Assembly: GCA_964440805.1 (NCBI GenBank)
Contig: CAYTTR010000002.1
Coordinates: 1 to 64,000 of the forward strand
Direction of reading: 5' to 3'
DNA: 64,000 bases
Source: CAYTTR01 sp964440805
GTDB lineage: Bacteria > Acidobacteriota > Aminicenantia > Aminicenantales > Aminicenantaceae
Position numbers and translations under genes: made by a program. The notes under the pieces are model-generated. The model was not told the DNA's origin. It searched no databases and worked only from the letters and a program-made list of their open reading frames with translations. Shown piece after piece: positions 35,304 through 44,292 of the stretch; the stretch's first letter is position 1; each line of letters opens with the position of its first letter.

Positions 35304-35429
35304 GTCTATTCAGTCTATTCAGTCTATTCGGTCTGTTCAGTCTATTCGGTCTGTTTAGTCTATTCGGTCTGTTTAGTCTATTCGGTCTGTTTAGTTTATC
35401 TCGTCTATTTAGTTTGTTTGTTTTATTTA
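35304..35429. repeat. 9-bp tandem minisatellite (14 units)
   Basis: Fourteen consecutive 9-bp units of the type GTCTATTCG / GTCTGTTTA fill the 200-base gap between the TPR gene and the sigma-54 activator. Units alternate, giving an 18-bp higher-order period. They are nearly identical at the left end and drift at the right. The 9-base period keeps a long frame open on the minus strand (repeats of Arg-Leu-Asn and Arg-Pro-Asn), but without a credible start. It is not a CRISPR array, as there are no spacers. Confidence 0.8.
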
Positions 35430-35499
35430 GTTGAGAAAAAAGAGGGCTTGGTGCCGTTAATCTTACTGAAGACAGGTTTGTTTTTTGTGGAATCAAATA

Positions 35500-36900
35500 A
35501 TGACTGCTCCAGTATTATCTTTAGTAAGAAAGCATCTGCGCCTGATTTTAGATGAAATAAGTGGAGAAAGAGTAGGTTTAAGACTTTACGGAAAAGGGAG
35601 AAAGTTCCTTTTTGAAGAACCTCCTGGGGCGGAGCCCGCTGCCTTTGCTGGCTTTATTGATGATTTATCCCGGAAAATTTTGGCTTCAGGCCCCATGATA
35701 ATCGCCGGGCCTTTATGTTCCGAGTGGAAGAAAACCGGTGAGGCTCAGCCTAAAAAAAATGGTAACTTTATCTTTATTCCCATTCAGTGCCAGCCAACTA
35801 TGCGGGGAGTGCTTTATCTTGAGAGGCCTTTTCCCCATTATACCAATCATGACCTTGAGTATTGCCTGGCTCTGTCCAGGCCACTTTGCTGGGTTCTCCG
35901 CAACTACATGCAACCTGTTAGACTGTCTTGTGATCATGATTTCAGCTTCAAGATGCCTGTGGTAGGAGATAACACTGAATTCCGCAAAATACTTTCAATC
36001 ATCGAAACAATTCGGATGTCAGATGCGCCTGTTTTTATTATAGGTGAAAGCGGAACAGGGAAAGAATTAGTGGCCAGGACAATCCATATGACCAGCGGCA
36101 GGCAGAAGTTTCCTTTTATTGCTTTTAACTGTGCGGCTATTCCTGATCTTCTCCTGGAAAGTGAATTATTCGGTTATACCAGAGGAGCCTTTACCGGCGC
36201 CACTAAAGACAAGCCCGGATTAATTGAAGAGGCGGAAAAAGGGACTTTTTTTTTGGACGAGATTGGAGATCTTTCACCACACCTTCAGGCCAAGCTCCTT
36301 CGAGTGATTCAAGAGAAGGAACTGCGAAGAATCGGTGAAACTAAGGTGAGAAAGGTTGATGTACGCTTCCTCAGCGCGACCAACATGGATATCGAAGAAG
36401 AGATGCACCGGGGCCGTTTCCGTGAAGATTTATACTATCGTTTAAAAGTTATTGCCATTGAAATTCCTCCTCTTCGGCAAAGAAAGGATGATATCCCTCT
36501 TTTAATTGAACATTTTCTGGAAAAATATTGCCAGGAAACCAGCCCAGGCAAGGTCTTTTTTTCTCCCCGGGCCATGGAACTTCTTATAAGCTATCAATGG
36601 CCAGGTAACATCAGGGAACTGGAAAACGAAGTGAGAAGATGTTTAGCCTTGAGTGATGGAAAGGAATTAATCCAGGAAGATGTTCTATCCAGGAAAATAA
36701 ATCCCAAAAGGCAAATTTCCATTGCTAAAACATACAGTTTTTTCGAAGCTAAAGCTGAATTTGAAAGACGTTTCCTTCATCAAGCGCTGGCCCGTTTCAA
36801 TTACAATAAATCCCGGGCAGCTGAGGAAATTGGTCTGAGCCGGCAAGGATTGTTCAAGCTTCTCAAGAAGCATCAAATCCAGGTACCCAAAAAAAATTAA
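35500..36900 (+). CDS. Sigma-54-dependent transcriptional activator (no receiver domain)
   Basis: The protein has 466 residues. The first about 150 form a GAF-like sensory region without receiver motifs. The central AAA+ domain has Walker A GESGTGKELVAR near 186, the sigma-54 loop GAFTGA near 227, Walker B FFLDEIGD, and the arginine-finger region GRFREDLYYRLKV. The C-terminal Fis-type helix-turn-helix is ALARFNYNKSRAAEEIGLSR. ATG 35500 is preferred over an upstream TTG 35485; the ribosome binding site is weak for both. It lies alone after the minisatellite. Targets are unknown. Confidence 0.9.
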   Translation: MTAPVLSLVRKHLRLILDEISGERVGLRLYGKGRKFLFEEPPGAEPAAFAGFIDDLSRKILASGPMIIAGPLCSEWKKTGEAQPKKNGNFIFIPIQCQPTMRGVLYLERPFPHYTNHDLEYCLALSRPLCWVLRNYMQPVRLSCDHDFSFKMPVVGDNTEFRKILSIIETIRMSDAPVFIIGESGTGKELVARTIHMTSGRQKFPFIAFNCAAIPDLLLESELFGYTRGAFTGATKDKPGLIEEAEKGTFFLDEIGDLSPHLQAKLLRVIQEKELRRIGETKVRKVDVRFLSATNMDIEEEMHRGRFREDLYYRLKVIAIEIPPLRQRKDDIPLLIEHFLEKYCQETSPGKVFFSPRAMELLISYQWPGNIRELENEVRRCLALSDGKELIQEDVLSRKINPKRQISIAKTYSFFEAKAEFERRFLHQALARFNYNKSRAAEEIGLSRQGLFKLLKKHQIQVPKKN

Positions 36901-36976
36901 CCTGTCAATTTTAAAAATCCGAGAGAACTCCTGATCCATTGCCATTAATATTTATTTTTGTTAAATTTAAGCTGAG

Positions 36977-37258
36977 ATGGAAAAAAAGGATGAATCAAAA
37001 GAAATATTTTCTTTAAAATGTCCTTGTTGCCGGTCAGTACTATGGATTGATCCTTTGGTTAGGGACGTTATTAAATTGGAGAGCCCAGAAAAGGAAAAAA
37101 AATCTTTTGAAGAGCTTCTGACTAAAGAAAAGCAAAAGAAAGAAGGAATGGAGAGAAGGTTTCAAGCTACAGCCGAGCTGGAAAAGGAAAAACTAAAGAA
37201 AGCTCTGGAGAAATTCCAGAAAGCTCTTGATATAAACAACCGGCAAATCAAGGATTAA
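36977..37258 (+). CDS. Small hypothetical protein with CPCC motif and coiled coil
   Basis: The protein has 93 residues. A short N-terminal zinc-ribbon-like motif (KCPCCRSVLWID; Cys15, Cys17, Cys18) resembles half of a ribbon, so metal binding is unsure. From residue 35 onward it is a very charged, continuous helix (KEKQKKEGMERRFQ, EKEKLKKALEKFQKAL). It has no signal or membrane segment. It follows the sigma-54 activator by about 76 bases in the same direction and converges with the antiporter gene, with a 4-base overlap of the two 3' ends. Function unknown. Confidence 0.6.
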   Translation: MEKKDESKEIFSLKCPCCRSVLWIDPLVRDVIKLESPEKEKKSFEELLTKEKQKKEGMERRFQATAELEKEKLKKALEKFQKALDINNRQIKD

Positions 37259-38700
37259 CTACCAATTTGAGTCTCGTCCTCCCGGATCTTGGGAGCCATA
37301 GTAAATTTTATGAAACCAAAAACAGCCAGAATGATAACAGAGGTGTAATTCATCACTGCCCAGGGTAGATAGGAGAAAGTGGATACTCCGATGGTACCGG
37401 TTATGTAGACTCCGGCCATACTCCAGGGAATTAAAGGCACAATAATAGCCCCGCTCTCTTCGATGATTCTGGAAAGATTTTTAGCTGCCAGTCCTTTTTT
37501 CTTATAGACAGGGGCCAGCAGTTCACCGGGAATAATCATTGATAGATAAGAACTGCCTGTGACCAGAGCGGTGACAATGGCAGAAACTATGGTGGTAATG
37601 ACAATGCTCCAGACTTTGTTGGCGAATCTCATTACCCTGTCCAGTATAACCGAGAGCATCCCGGTACGCTGCATAATGCCGCCGAAACTGAAAGCGGTGA
37701 AAGCCACCAGTTGAGTTTCCATCATGCTCATCATGCCCCCCCTTGAAATTAACTGATCCACTGCCTCTACTCCTGTTTGAGCCTCATAGCCTGTATTAAC
37801 TGCTGTGGCCACGGTAGTGACCGAGGCTTTCTGAAAAATCACAGCCAGAGCACCAGCTATGACAGAGGAAAGAAGCATTCCGGGAATGGTTGGTTTTTTA
37901 GTGGCGGCGAAATAAAAGACAATTACCATGGGAAGGAGAAGGAGCAAGTTGAAATGAAAATGGGATTTCAGGGTTTCGGTAATAAGGACCATGCTTTCAG
38001 ATTCGACTTTTTCTGCTCCGTATTGGAGGCCTATCAAGAAGTAGACAGTCAATCCGATCAACCAGGCAGGAGTGGCTGACCACATCATGTGCTTTATGTG
38101 GTCAAAAAGATTGGAACCAGCCGCCACTGGTGCCAGGTTGGTAACATCAGAAAAAGGTGACATCTTATCACCAAAATAAGCACCAGCTACGATAGCTCCT
38201 GCTGCCGGTCCCAAAGGAAGACCCAATCCCATGGCTATTCCAATAAAAGCCACCCCTAACGTTCCTATGGTTCCCCAGGACGTGCCTGTAGCTAAAGAGG
38301 TGAGGGAACAGACGAAACAAGCAGTAACCAGAAAGTATTTTGGAGAAATAAGTTTAAGTCCATAGTAGATGACCATGGGAATGGTTCCCGAAGCTATCCA
38401 GGAGCCGATAAGTATTCCTACGCAAAGCATGATAAGAATCGCAGGCATGGCTTTGTGAATGCTGTTCACGATTCCCTGTTCCATTTCCCGCCAGGAAAAG
38501 CGTAAAACGAATCCCAGAACCCCGGTTAAGAAAGCTGCTGCCACTAAAAGAACTTGGGGCCTGATCTGATAAATTCCGTAGCCGATGCCCAGGAGAAGAC
38601 CCATGGAAACGATGGGTATCAGGGCAACGGTCAGGCTTGGTTGTTTTCCAGGTTTTTGATTTGATGGCTGAATTGGACTCATTTTATCCCCTTTCTTCAA
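37255..38700 (-). CDS. NhaC-family Na+/H+ antiporter
   Basis: This 481-residue membrane protein has about eleven to twelve hydrophobic segments. The family signatures GIAMGLGLPLGPAAGAIVAG, YFGDKMSPFSD and TGTSWGTIGT place it in the NhaC/IT superfamily of sodium-proton antiporters; some members exchange organic acids instead. It lies 8 bases downstream of the isoaspartyl dipeptidase gene on the same strand. That pairing suggests uptake or export connected with dipeptide or aspartate use, but this is inference. Confidence 0.87.
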   Translation of the reverse strand: MKKGDKMSPIQPSNQKPGKQPSLTVALIPIVSMGLLLGIGYGIYQIRPQVLLVAAAFLTGVLGFVLRFSWREMEQGIVNSIHKAMPAILIMLCVGILIGSWIASGTIPMVIYYGLKLISPKYFLVTACFVCSLTSLATGTSWGTIGTLGVAFIGIAMGLGLPLGPAAGAIVAGAYFGDKMSPFSDVTNLAPVAAGSNLFDHIKHMMWSATPAWLIGLTVYFLIGLQYGAEKVESESMVLITETLKSHFHFNLLLLLPMVIVFYFAATKKPTIPGMLLSSVIAGALAVIFQKASVTTVATAVNTGYEAQTGVEAVDQLISRGGMMSMMETQLVAFTAFSFGGIMQRTGMLSVILDRVMRFANKVWSIVITTIVSAIVTALVTGSSYLSMIIPGELLAPVYKKKGLAAKNLSRIIEESGAIIVPLIPWSMAGVYITGTIGVSTFSYLPWAVMNYTSVIILAVFGFIKFTMAPKIREDETQIGS

Positions 38701-38708
38701 GGTAAAAA

Positions 38709-39878
38709 TCAGTCTGAAGCCCGAAAAGTTCGCCGGGCCAAAACTTCTCCTTCTTTCATCATCTGGCGTCCCTTGGCTATTACATCCTGAATTATGAGAT
38801 TTTTGTCAAAAAAGAGAAGGTCTGCTTCAGCTCCGGGCATAATCTTACCTTTTTTATCAAGCCTGTAAAACATAGCCGGATTGGAGGAAAAAAGGCCTAT
38901 GGCTTCTTCAATTGATAGAAGTTCTTTCTTGACTAAAAAGCGAAAGTTTGCCAACAAGCTTTTCTGGGTGGCTATAGTCAATCCGGTCAGGGCGCCTTTT
39001 TTATTGAATACAGGAAGGCTTCCGTTACTGTCTGAGCTAACACTCAAGTGAGAAAGAGGAATCGTGTTCTCTTTGGCCATTTTAATTGCTCTGGGGACTG
39101 AAAGGTCTTCTTCAAGAGGATTCTCTCCAGCGGTTAAATCCACATAACCTCCTTTCTGGATAAAGGTAAAAGCTTCCTTTAGGAGGTTAGGGTTCCGGTT
39201 GGCATGAGTAGGAATTAGCTGAGTGGAGGGGACTTCAGTTTCCTCGATAAGCCTGAAAAACATATCCAATCCTCGTGGACCATCTCCTAAATGACAATGA
39301 AGAACGCCGGCCTTCCCTCCCAGGAGTCCTCCCACCCGGCATTCTGCAGCCAGTTTGGAGAATTCCTCGAAAGTAGGCTGAGAAGAACGATGATCAGAGA
39401 GAGCAATTTCTCCCGCTCCAATGACCTTATCGATTAAAATGAGATCCCGGCGGACGCTCCCGGTCAGAGTCACCACTGGAATTTCATATGAACCGGAGAA
39501 AATATAGGTGGTTAGACCTTCATTTTCCAAAGCTCTGGCTTTTGCCAAGAGAGATTCCATATGACGGGTAGTGCTGTCTGTTCCCAAGCATCCTATAAGG
39601 GTGGTTACTCCACTGCTGATAGCCTCTTCTACAGCAAGTTCCGGGGCTCTGGTGGCAGGACCTCCTTCACCTCCACCTCCCAAAATGTGGACATGGGAAT
39701 CTACAAAACCAGGAGCTATTAATTTTCCTTTAGCATTTATTTCATTTGGTTGAAAACCGGATATATTAACTGTCCCTGGTTCAAAGACTCCAGAAATAAT
39801 ACCATCGGCAATAAGAATGTCCTTGATGCCTAAGGGTTGCGGTGCGAAAATATTTCCTTCTCTGATCAGAGATATCAT
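38709..39878 (-). CDS. iadA: Isoaspartyl dipeptidase (beta-aspartyl-peptidase)
   Basis: This 389-residue amidohydrolase-superfamily metalloenzyme cleaves beta-aspartyl dipeptides formed from damaged proteins. Features are the metal motif VDSHVHILGGGGEGG near 60-75, TTLIGCLGTD, the IALSDHRSS segment, the HCHLGDG ligands near 205, and SVSSDSNGSLP with the catalytic Asp. The start at ATG 39878 follows AAAGGAG at 6 bases; an upstream in-frame start at 39917 has no such signal. It is the first gene of the pair with the antiporter. Confidence 0.92.
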   Translation of the reverse strand: MISLIREGNIFAPQPLGIKDILIADGIISGVFEPGTVNISGFQPNEINAKGKLIAPGFVDSHVHILGGGGEGGPATRAPELAVEEAISSGVTTLIGCLGTDSTTRHMESLLAKARALENEGLTTYIFSGSYEIPVVTLTGSVRRDLILIDKVIGAGEIALSDHRSSQPTFEEFSKLAAECRVGGLLGGKAGVLHCHLGDGPRGLDMFFRLIEETEVPSTQLIPTHANRNPNLLKEAFTFIQKGGYVDLTAGENPLEEDLSVPRAIKMAKENTIPLSHLSVSSDSNGSLPVFNKKGALTGLTIATQKSLLANFRFLVKKELLSIEEAIGLFSSNPAMFYRLDKKGKIMPGAEADLLFFDKNLIIQDVIAKGRQMMKEGEVLARRTFRASD

Positions 39879-39983
39879 TAAATACTCCTTTCCGGAAGAT
39901 ATATGGGTTTTATCCAATTTTGAAACAGCCTTCTGTAGTGTGAGGCAATCTGTAAACGGTGAAAAATATTTGTACTTCCCTGA

Positions 39984-40014
39984 CAGCCAAGGGCTTACCC
40001 TGCTTGCTTGGCTG
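39984..40014. promoter_or_regulatory. Inverted repeat upstream of iadA
   Basis: Perfect 8-bp arms CAGCCAAG (39984-39991) and CTTGGCTG (40007-40014) enclose a smaller GGG-CTTA-CCC hairpin. It lies about 100-135 bases upstream of the iadA start, in non-coding DNA. It could be an operator or an RNA hairpin in the leader; there is no T-tract. The rest of 39879-40118 shows no gene. Confidence 0.4.
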
Positions 40015-40118
40015 ACTTGTATTAATATCCATTTTCAAACTAAAGTAACATTTCCACAGCCTCATTTCAAGATGAGATAAAAACAGGAAATGTCATTTTT
40101 ACTAAAAATTTAATAAAT

Positions 40119-40273
40119 CCTGGATTATTCATAAAAAAGGCCGATTTTAAATAAGATCCAATGGAAGAATCAAATGAACTTAATTTCTTTACGTACGCCA
40201 TGATAAAACCTCTTAACTCATAGATAGTATTTGTGATATAAAAAGTATCGGCCTTTTTTATGAATAGTTCAGG
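40119..40273. mobile_element. 155-bp MITE with 26-bp inverted ends
   Basis: Terminal inverted repeats 40119-40144 and 40248-40273 match at 24 of 26 positions (starting CCTG, containing ATTCATAAAAAAGGCCGA). The element is flanked by a perfect 5-bp direct repeat, TAAAT, at 40114-40118 and 40274-40278, the expected target-site duplication. The interior of about 100 bases codes for nothing. It sits between divergent iadA and the PlsC-like gene. It is a non-autonomous element that would need a transposase from elsewhere. Confidence 0.8.
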
Positions 40274-40335
40274 TAAATTTATCTTTTTTTAAGGATATAG
40301 TATTGTATAAAATAAAAATAAATGGAATTTAAAAA

Positions 40336-41106
40336 ATGACCACTTTTGAAGAAGAGTTGAAAAGATTTAACCCTGTAATTCGGGACTTGAGTAATTTTGC
40401 TCTTTTGGTCAAAAAGATAGAAGTTAAAGGGGAAGAAAATTTTATAAAGAAAGGACCTAACATCATTGTCGGTAATCATGTGGGATCTTTTAAGGACATT
40501 GCCATACTTTTTAAAATTGTTCCCAGGCCCATTTTCTTTACTGCCAACCAGATGATTTTCAGTAGGGCAGAATTCAGTTCTTTAATCAGGAAACATCTGG
40601 TCCGTCACTTGAAAAGCTTTGGCTATTTTGTCAATTTTCTGCTAAATCCTTTAAAAAATCTTTTTGTTGATTATATTTCAACCAATATTGCCAAGGTGGG
40701 AACAATCCCGGTTGACTTAGGCCAGACTAAAAGCCTGGCCATTAGAAAGTGTGAAAGATATCTGAAACAAGGAAGAGCGATTGTTGCTCTTCAGGGGAAA
40801 GGACGTATTGTTAAAAGAACGACTAATCCCTATATGCCTACTTTCCGCTCAGGTGCTTCTGTTCTGGCTTTTAGTCTTTATGTGAGAGAAGGACTTGAAG
40901 TTCCAGTTACTCCTCTGGCAATTTTTGGTGCTCACAAGGCTTTCGGGGTTCCAGCCAGGATCAAGATTAACGTTGGATCTCCGCTTTTTGTTTCAGATTA
41001 CATCAGTGATGATAATAACAAAACAGTGGATCGATTCAGAGAGGCTATGGAGGAGAAGGCTCATTCTCTCTTTCTGGAGCTTCTTAGAACTTCACAGCAG
41101 CCTTAA
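40336..41106 (+). CDS. PlsC-like acyltransferase (divergent)
   Basis: This 256-residue protein of the glycerol-phosphate/lysophosphatidate acyltransferase superfamily probably acylates lipid precursors at the membrane. The catalytic region NIIVGNHVGSFKDIAIL has His48 but with Asp54 five residues away (H-x5-D), not the normal H-x4-D. The usual EGTRS motif reads LQGKGRIVKR here, although the downstream FRSGASVLAF resembles the family. It may be an atypical acyltransferase or have lost activity. It stands alone, 62 bases downstream of the MITE, with an AT-rich upstream region (TATAAA at 40306). Confidence 0.7.
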   Translation: MTTFEEELKRFNPVIRDLSNFALLVKKIEVKGEENFIKKGPNIIVGNHVGSFKDIAILFKIVPRPIFFTANQMIFSRAEFSSLIRKHLVRHLKSFGYFVNFLLNPLKNLFVDYISTNIAKVGTIPVDLGQTKSLAIRKCERYLKQGRAIVALQGKGRIVKRTTNPYMPTFRSGASVLAFSLYVREGLEVPVTPLAIFGAHKAFGVPARIKINVGSPLFVSDYISDDNNKTVDRFREAMEEKAHSLFLELLRTSQQP

Positions 41107-41122
41107 TTTTTCTCTGATGGAG

Positions 41123-43057
41123 TTATTCTCTCTTCTGAAAACGGGAGAAAATTTCTTCTGTCAATTGGGTGTATAAGTCATACTGAATTTTAACTCCTGC
41201 TTCATTTCGGAGCTTCGTTAAAAATGAGTGGAGAACCTTGTTTTTTTTCTCTTCGATTAATTTATCTTTTTCCTCTTCTTTTACTTCCAGGAATTCTTCC
41301 CGGGTTACAGTTTTTCTGGAAAGAGGCCGGACAATAAAATATCCATTTTCAAATTTGACGGGCTCGCTTATTTGATCCAAAGGAAGAGAAAAGACCAGCC
41401 GGTCCAATACTTCATTTTCTCCGATGATGCTCACATACTGGTCCCTGAAATGCTCTTCTACGGTTTTATATTCAGCTTTGTATTCTTCTGCCAGGGATTC
41501 AAGGTTTTTACTGGAAGCAGCTTCTTTAATAGTGGCAATCCTTTCTTCTGCTATCTTTTTTTTCTTGACATCCAGGTAATCTTTCTGTACTTCTCCAAAC
41601 ACTTCCTCAAATTCTGCCGGCCTTTCGGGTTCTATTTTAAAGAGCTGAACAATTCCTTCGCCTTGATAATTGGACACGGGCGGTGAGAGTTGGTTTTCCT
41701 TTTCCATTTGGAAGAGCTGCTGACTAATTATCCCGGATGGATCTACATCGGCTAATTTTTCTCCCTCTTTAAGGAGTCCAGTAGGCTTAAAGATGTATCC
41801 AAGTTTCTGGGCAGCTACGTCAAGGCTCTTTTCTTTAAGAGCCAGTTTCTCCAGTTCTTCTATTCGTGAATGGACCAATTCTCTTGCTTTTCTTTCTTCC
41901 AAAATTGTCCTGATTTGAGTCCTCACCTGATCAAGGGGTTTTGTGAGCCCTTCTTCTTTTTCGGTTACTTTTAGAATTGATATTCCATCATCCAGTTCAA
42001 CTATGCCTGAAGTCTCTCCGGCAGCCAGTTGGCTGAGCTCATTTTTTTCCACCTCTGATAAACGTTGCCATTCATAAAGTCCCCAGTCTCCTCCTGCTTC
42101 AGCTTTTTCGTCTCTGGAAAAAGTTTTGGCCAAAGAAGCGAAGTCTTCTCCTTGTTGGATTTTGGTTAGGATTTCCTCTGCCTGATTCCTGATTATTATA
42201 TTTTCTTTCTGATCGTAGGGAAGATAAATACGGCTGACTCTGATTTTTTCCGCTTCACTAAACTGATTTTGGTTCTCTTGATAATATTTTTCTATTTCAT
42301 TTTCTTGGACTGTTACCTCATCTCTCACCTCATCCAAAAGGAGGAAAACATAAATTCCTTCTCTTCTTTCAGGCATAATGAAGTTTTCGCGGTTTTGCTC
42401 ATAATGTACTTTCAGTTCTTCTGTAGAAGGTTCTTCTGCTATTTCTATAGAGTCTGTTTCCATAACCAAAACCTCGATTCTGGCGCTTTCATTATTTTTT
42501 TTATAATAATCCCAGACTTCTTCCGGATTGACAGTAACTCCAGCAGTAAGCCAGCGGACGGTTTTTTCCAGAACGATTTCTTTCCTGATGCTTTCTTCAA
42601 AGGTAGCCATCGGGATACGATTCCAGTCCAGGATTTTTTTATATTCTTCAAAACCGATAAACTGTCCATCTTTTAGAAAAGCTGGATAGCTCTTTATTCT
42701 TTCCCTGATTTCTTCCGGGGAAGCTTGGATCCCGAGAGACTTTGCTTTCCGGAAAAGAAGAGATTGTTGAATAAGCTGCTCTAAGACTTGCTGGGGAATA
42801 TTGAGCTGTTGGATTAATGAAGCGTCTATCGATTTGAATTCTTTTTGAATAGTTTCGATTCTTTGTCTGAGGGTCTGGTAATAAGTGTCAGCAGTTATTT
42901 TCTGATCGCCTATGGTCACAAGAGTGTTTGTTCCCCGTGATTCTCCTAACCGGCCCGCTCCGCCCCAGACAGCGAAAATGGCAATAATAAAGGCCGCGAT
43001 TACCAGCCATAATGTTGGAGACAGTGATTTTAGGTTTTTTCTCATAGCTTTTAACAT
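41123..43057 (-). CDS. PpiD/SurA-like peptidyl-prolyl isomerase, membrane anchored
   Basis: The protein has 644 residues. One N-terminal helix (17-34, LWLVIAAFIIAIFAVWGG) anchors a large periplasmic part. A SurA_N-like chaperone region covers about 40-200; a parvulin PpiC domain near 265-360 contains IRVSRIYLPYDQKE, GEDFASLAKTFSRDEKAEAGGD, and GETSGIVEL; a second chaperone-like section follows to the C-terminus. This matches PpiD, a foldase at the Sec exit. It follows the acyl-CoA dehydrogenase gene on the same strand and ends close to the convergent PlsC-like gene. Confidence 0.88.
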   Translation of the reverse strand: MLKAMRKNLKSLSPTLWLVIAAFIIAIFAVWGGAGRLGESRGTNTLVTIGDQKITADTYYQTLRQRIETIQKEFKSIDASLIQQLNIPQQVLEQLIQQSLLFRKAKSLGIQASPEEIRERIKSYPAFLKDGQFIGFEEYKKILDWNRIPMATFEESIRKEIVLEKTVRWLTAGVTVNPEEVWDYYKKNNESARIEVLVMETDSIEIAEEPSTEELKVHYEQNRENFIMPERREGIYVFLLLDEVRDEVTVQENEIEKYYQENQNQFSEAEKIRVSRIYLPYDQKENIIIRNQAEEILTKIQQGEDFASLAKTFSRDEKAEAGGDWGLYEWQRLSEVEKNELSQLAAGETSGIVELDDGISILKVTEKEEGLTKPLDQVRTQIRTILEERKARELVHSRIEELEKLALKEKSLDVAAQKLGYIFKPTGLLKEGEKLADVDPSGIISQQLFQMEKENQLSPPVSNYQGEGIVQLFKIEPERPAEFEEVFGEVQKDYLDVKKKKIAEERIATIKEAASSKNLESLAEEYKAEYKTVEEHFRDQYVSIIGENEVLDRLVFSLPLDQISEPVKFENGYFIVRPLSRKTVTREEFLEVKEEEKDKLIEEKKNKVLHSFLTKLRNEAGVKIQYDLYTQLTEEIFSRFQKRE

Positions 43058-43091
43058 GACATCACCTCGAGATTGTTGTTTGGGAATTCAC

Positions 43092-44237
43092 TTATTTTCC
43101 TTGGAGAAGGGAGCGAGAAATAACGATGCGTTGTATCTCCGATGTTCCCTCGTATAGAGTCAGGACTCTGGCATCTCTGTAAAGTTGTTCAATCAGAAAT
43201 TCTCTTGAATATCCGTATCCTCCGTGAATTTGAAGGGAGGAGTAGACAATCTTGTTAGCAGCTTCTGTTGAGAAAAGCTTGGCTTGGGCAGCTTCTCTGG
43301 TAAAAGGTTTCCCCTTGTCGAACAATGTGGCGGCCTTGTAAGTTAACCAGCGGGATGCTTCCAAAAGAGTGGACATATCAGCGATCATGAATTGAATGGC
43401 CTGAAAATCAGATATATTTTGGTCAAAGGCCTGCCTTTGCCGGGAATAGAAAATGCTTTCATCAAGAGCACGTTGAGCAAGCCCAACTGCCTGGGCAGCA
43501 ATGCCTATCCGGGAGACATCCAAACAATGAAGAGCAATCTTTGCTCCCATTCCTTCCTCACCCAAAAGGTTTTCCTGTGGCAGAGAGCAATTATCCAGGA
43601 CAATTTCAGCCGTAGGAGAGGCATGAAGGCCCATTTTCTTTTCGATTTTTGAGACCTGGAATCCAGGAGTATCCCGGTCAAGAATAAAAGCGCTTAGTTT
43701 TTGTGACGTTTGATCTTTTTCTGTTTGGGCAAAGAGAATGAATGCCCGGGCATTGTTTCCATTGGTTACCCAGGCTTTAGTGCCGTTTAGAATATACTGG
43801 TCTCCTTTTTTGCGGGCAGTGGTTTGTATTCCGGTTACATCTGAACCTGCTCCGGGTTCAGTAAGGCTGAAGGCGCCCAAAATTTCTCCTGCTGCTGCCC
43901 GGGGAAGGTATTTTTTTTTCTGAGCTGAGGTTCCGTATTTATTCACAGAATAACAGAAAAGGGAACAATGCACGCTGATAATTACAGCCAGTGATGGAAG
44001 AACCCGGCTGATTTCTTCGATAGTTACAATGTTGGAGAGGAAATCAGTTTTTATCCCTCCGAATTCCTGGGGTACGGACATGCCCAGTATTCCAAGATCA
44101 GCCAGCTTGTTCATAATTTCTTCAGGGAATTCACTTTTTTCCTCAAGAGATTTAGCCCTGGGCTCGACTTCATTTTTGGCGAATTCTCTTATCATTTCCT
44201 TGACAAGCCTTTGTTCTTCGGTAAGTTCAAAATTCAT
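43092..44237 (-). CDS. Acyl-CoA dehydrogenase
   Basis: This 381-residue FAD enzyme oxidises acyl-CoA to enoyl-CoA. It has the family motifs FSLTEPGAGSDVTG near 123, WVTNG, an RQAFDQNISDFQAIQFMIAD segment around residue 270, QIHGGYGYSREF, and the C-terminal LYEGTSEIQ whose Glu is the catalytic base of short-chain (butyryl-CoA type) members. No Etf genes are in the window. It sits between the HIT-family gene and the PpiD gene on the same strand; the relation to them is unclear. Chain length is not fixed by the sequence. Confidence 0.93.
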   Translation of the reverse strand: MNFELTEEQRLVKEMIREFAKNEVEPRAKSLEEKSEFPEEIMNKLADLGILGMSVPQEFGGIKTDFLSNIVTIEEISRVLPSLAVIISVHCSLFCYSVNKYGTSAQKKKYLPRAAAGEILGAFSLTEPGAGSDVTGIQTTARKKGDQYILNGTKAWVTNGNNARAFILFAQTEKDQTSQKLSAFILDRDTPGFQVSKIEKKMGLHASPTAEIVLDNCSLPQENLLGEEGMGAKIALHCLDVSRIGIAAQAVGLAQRALDESIFYSRQRQAFDQNISDFQAIQFMIADMSTLLEASRWLTYKAATLFDKGKPFTREAAQAKLFSTEAANKIVYSSLQIHGGYGYSREFLIEQLYRDARVLTLYEGTSEIQRIVISRSLLQGK

Positions 44238-44292
44238 TTTTTTCCCTTTTAGAAGTTTTCTGTTGGTCTATCACAAATTCATCCGAAGAAGT

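Noticed and set aside
35304..35429. CRISPR-like array
   Set aside because: Units of 9 bases are directly adjacent with no unique spacers, and no cas genes are present.
35284..35496. Minus-strand frame made of repeated Arg-Leu-Asn / Arg-Pro-Asn tripeptides
   Set aside because: It is the translation of the 9-bp minisatellite, whose period is a multiple of three. There is no ribosome binding site and no domain.
39817..40080. Plus-strand open frame of 87 codons upstream of the MITE
   Set aside because: It overlaps the iadA start and its promoter region, has no ribosome binding site and no recognisable protein pattern.
40119..40273. The inverted repeat as a terminator for the PlsC-like or iadA genes
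   Set aside because: The arms are over 100 bases apart and are flanked by a target duplication. A transposable element explains them better.
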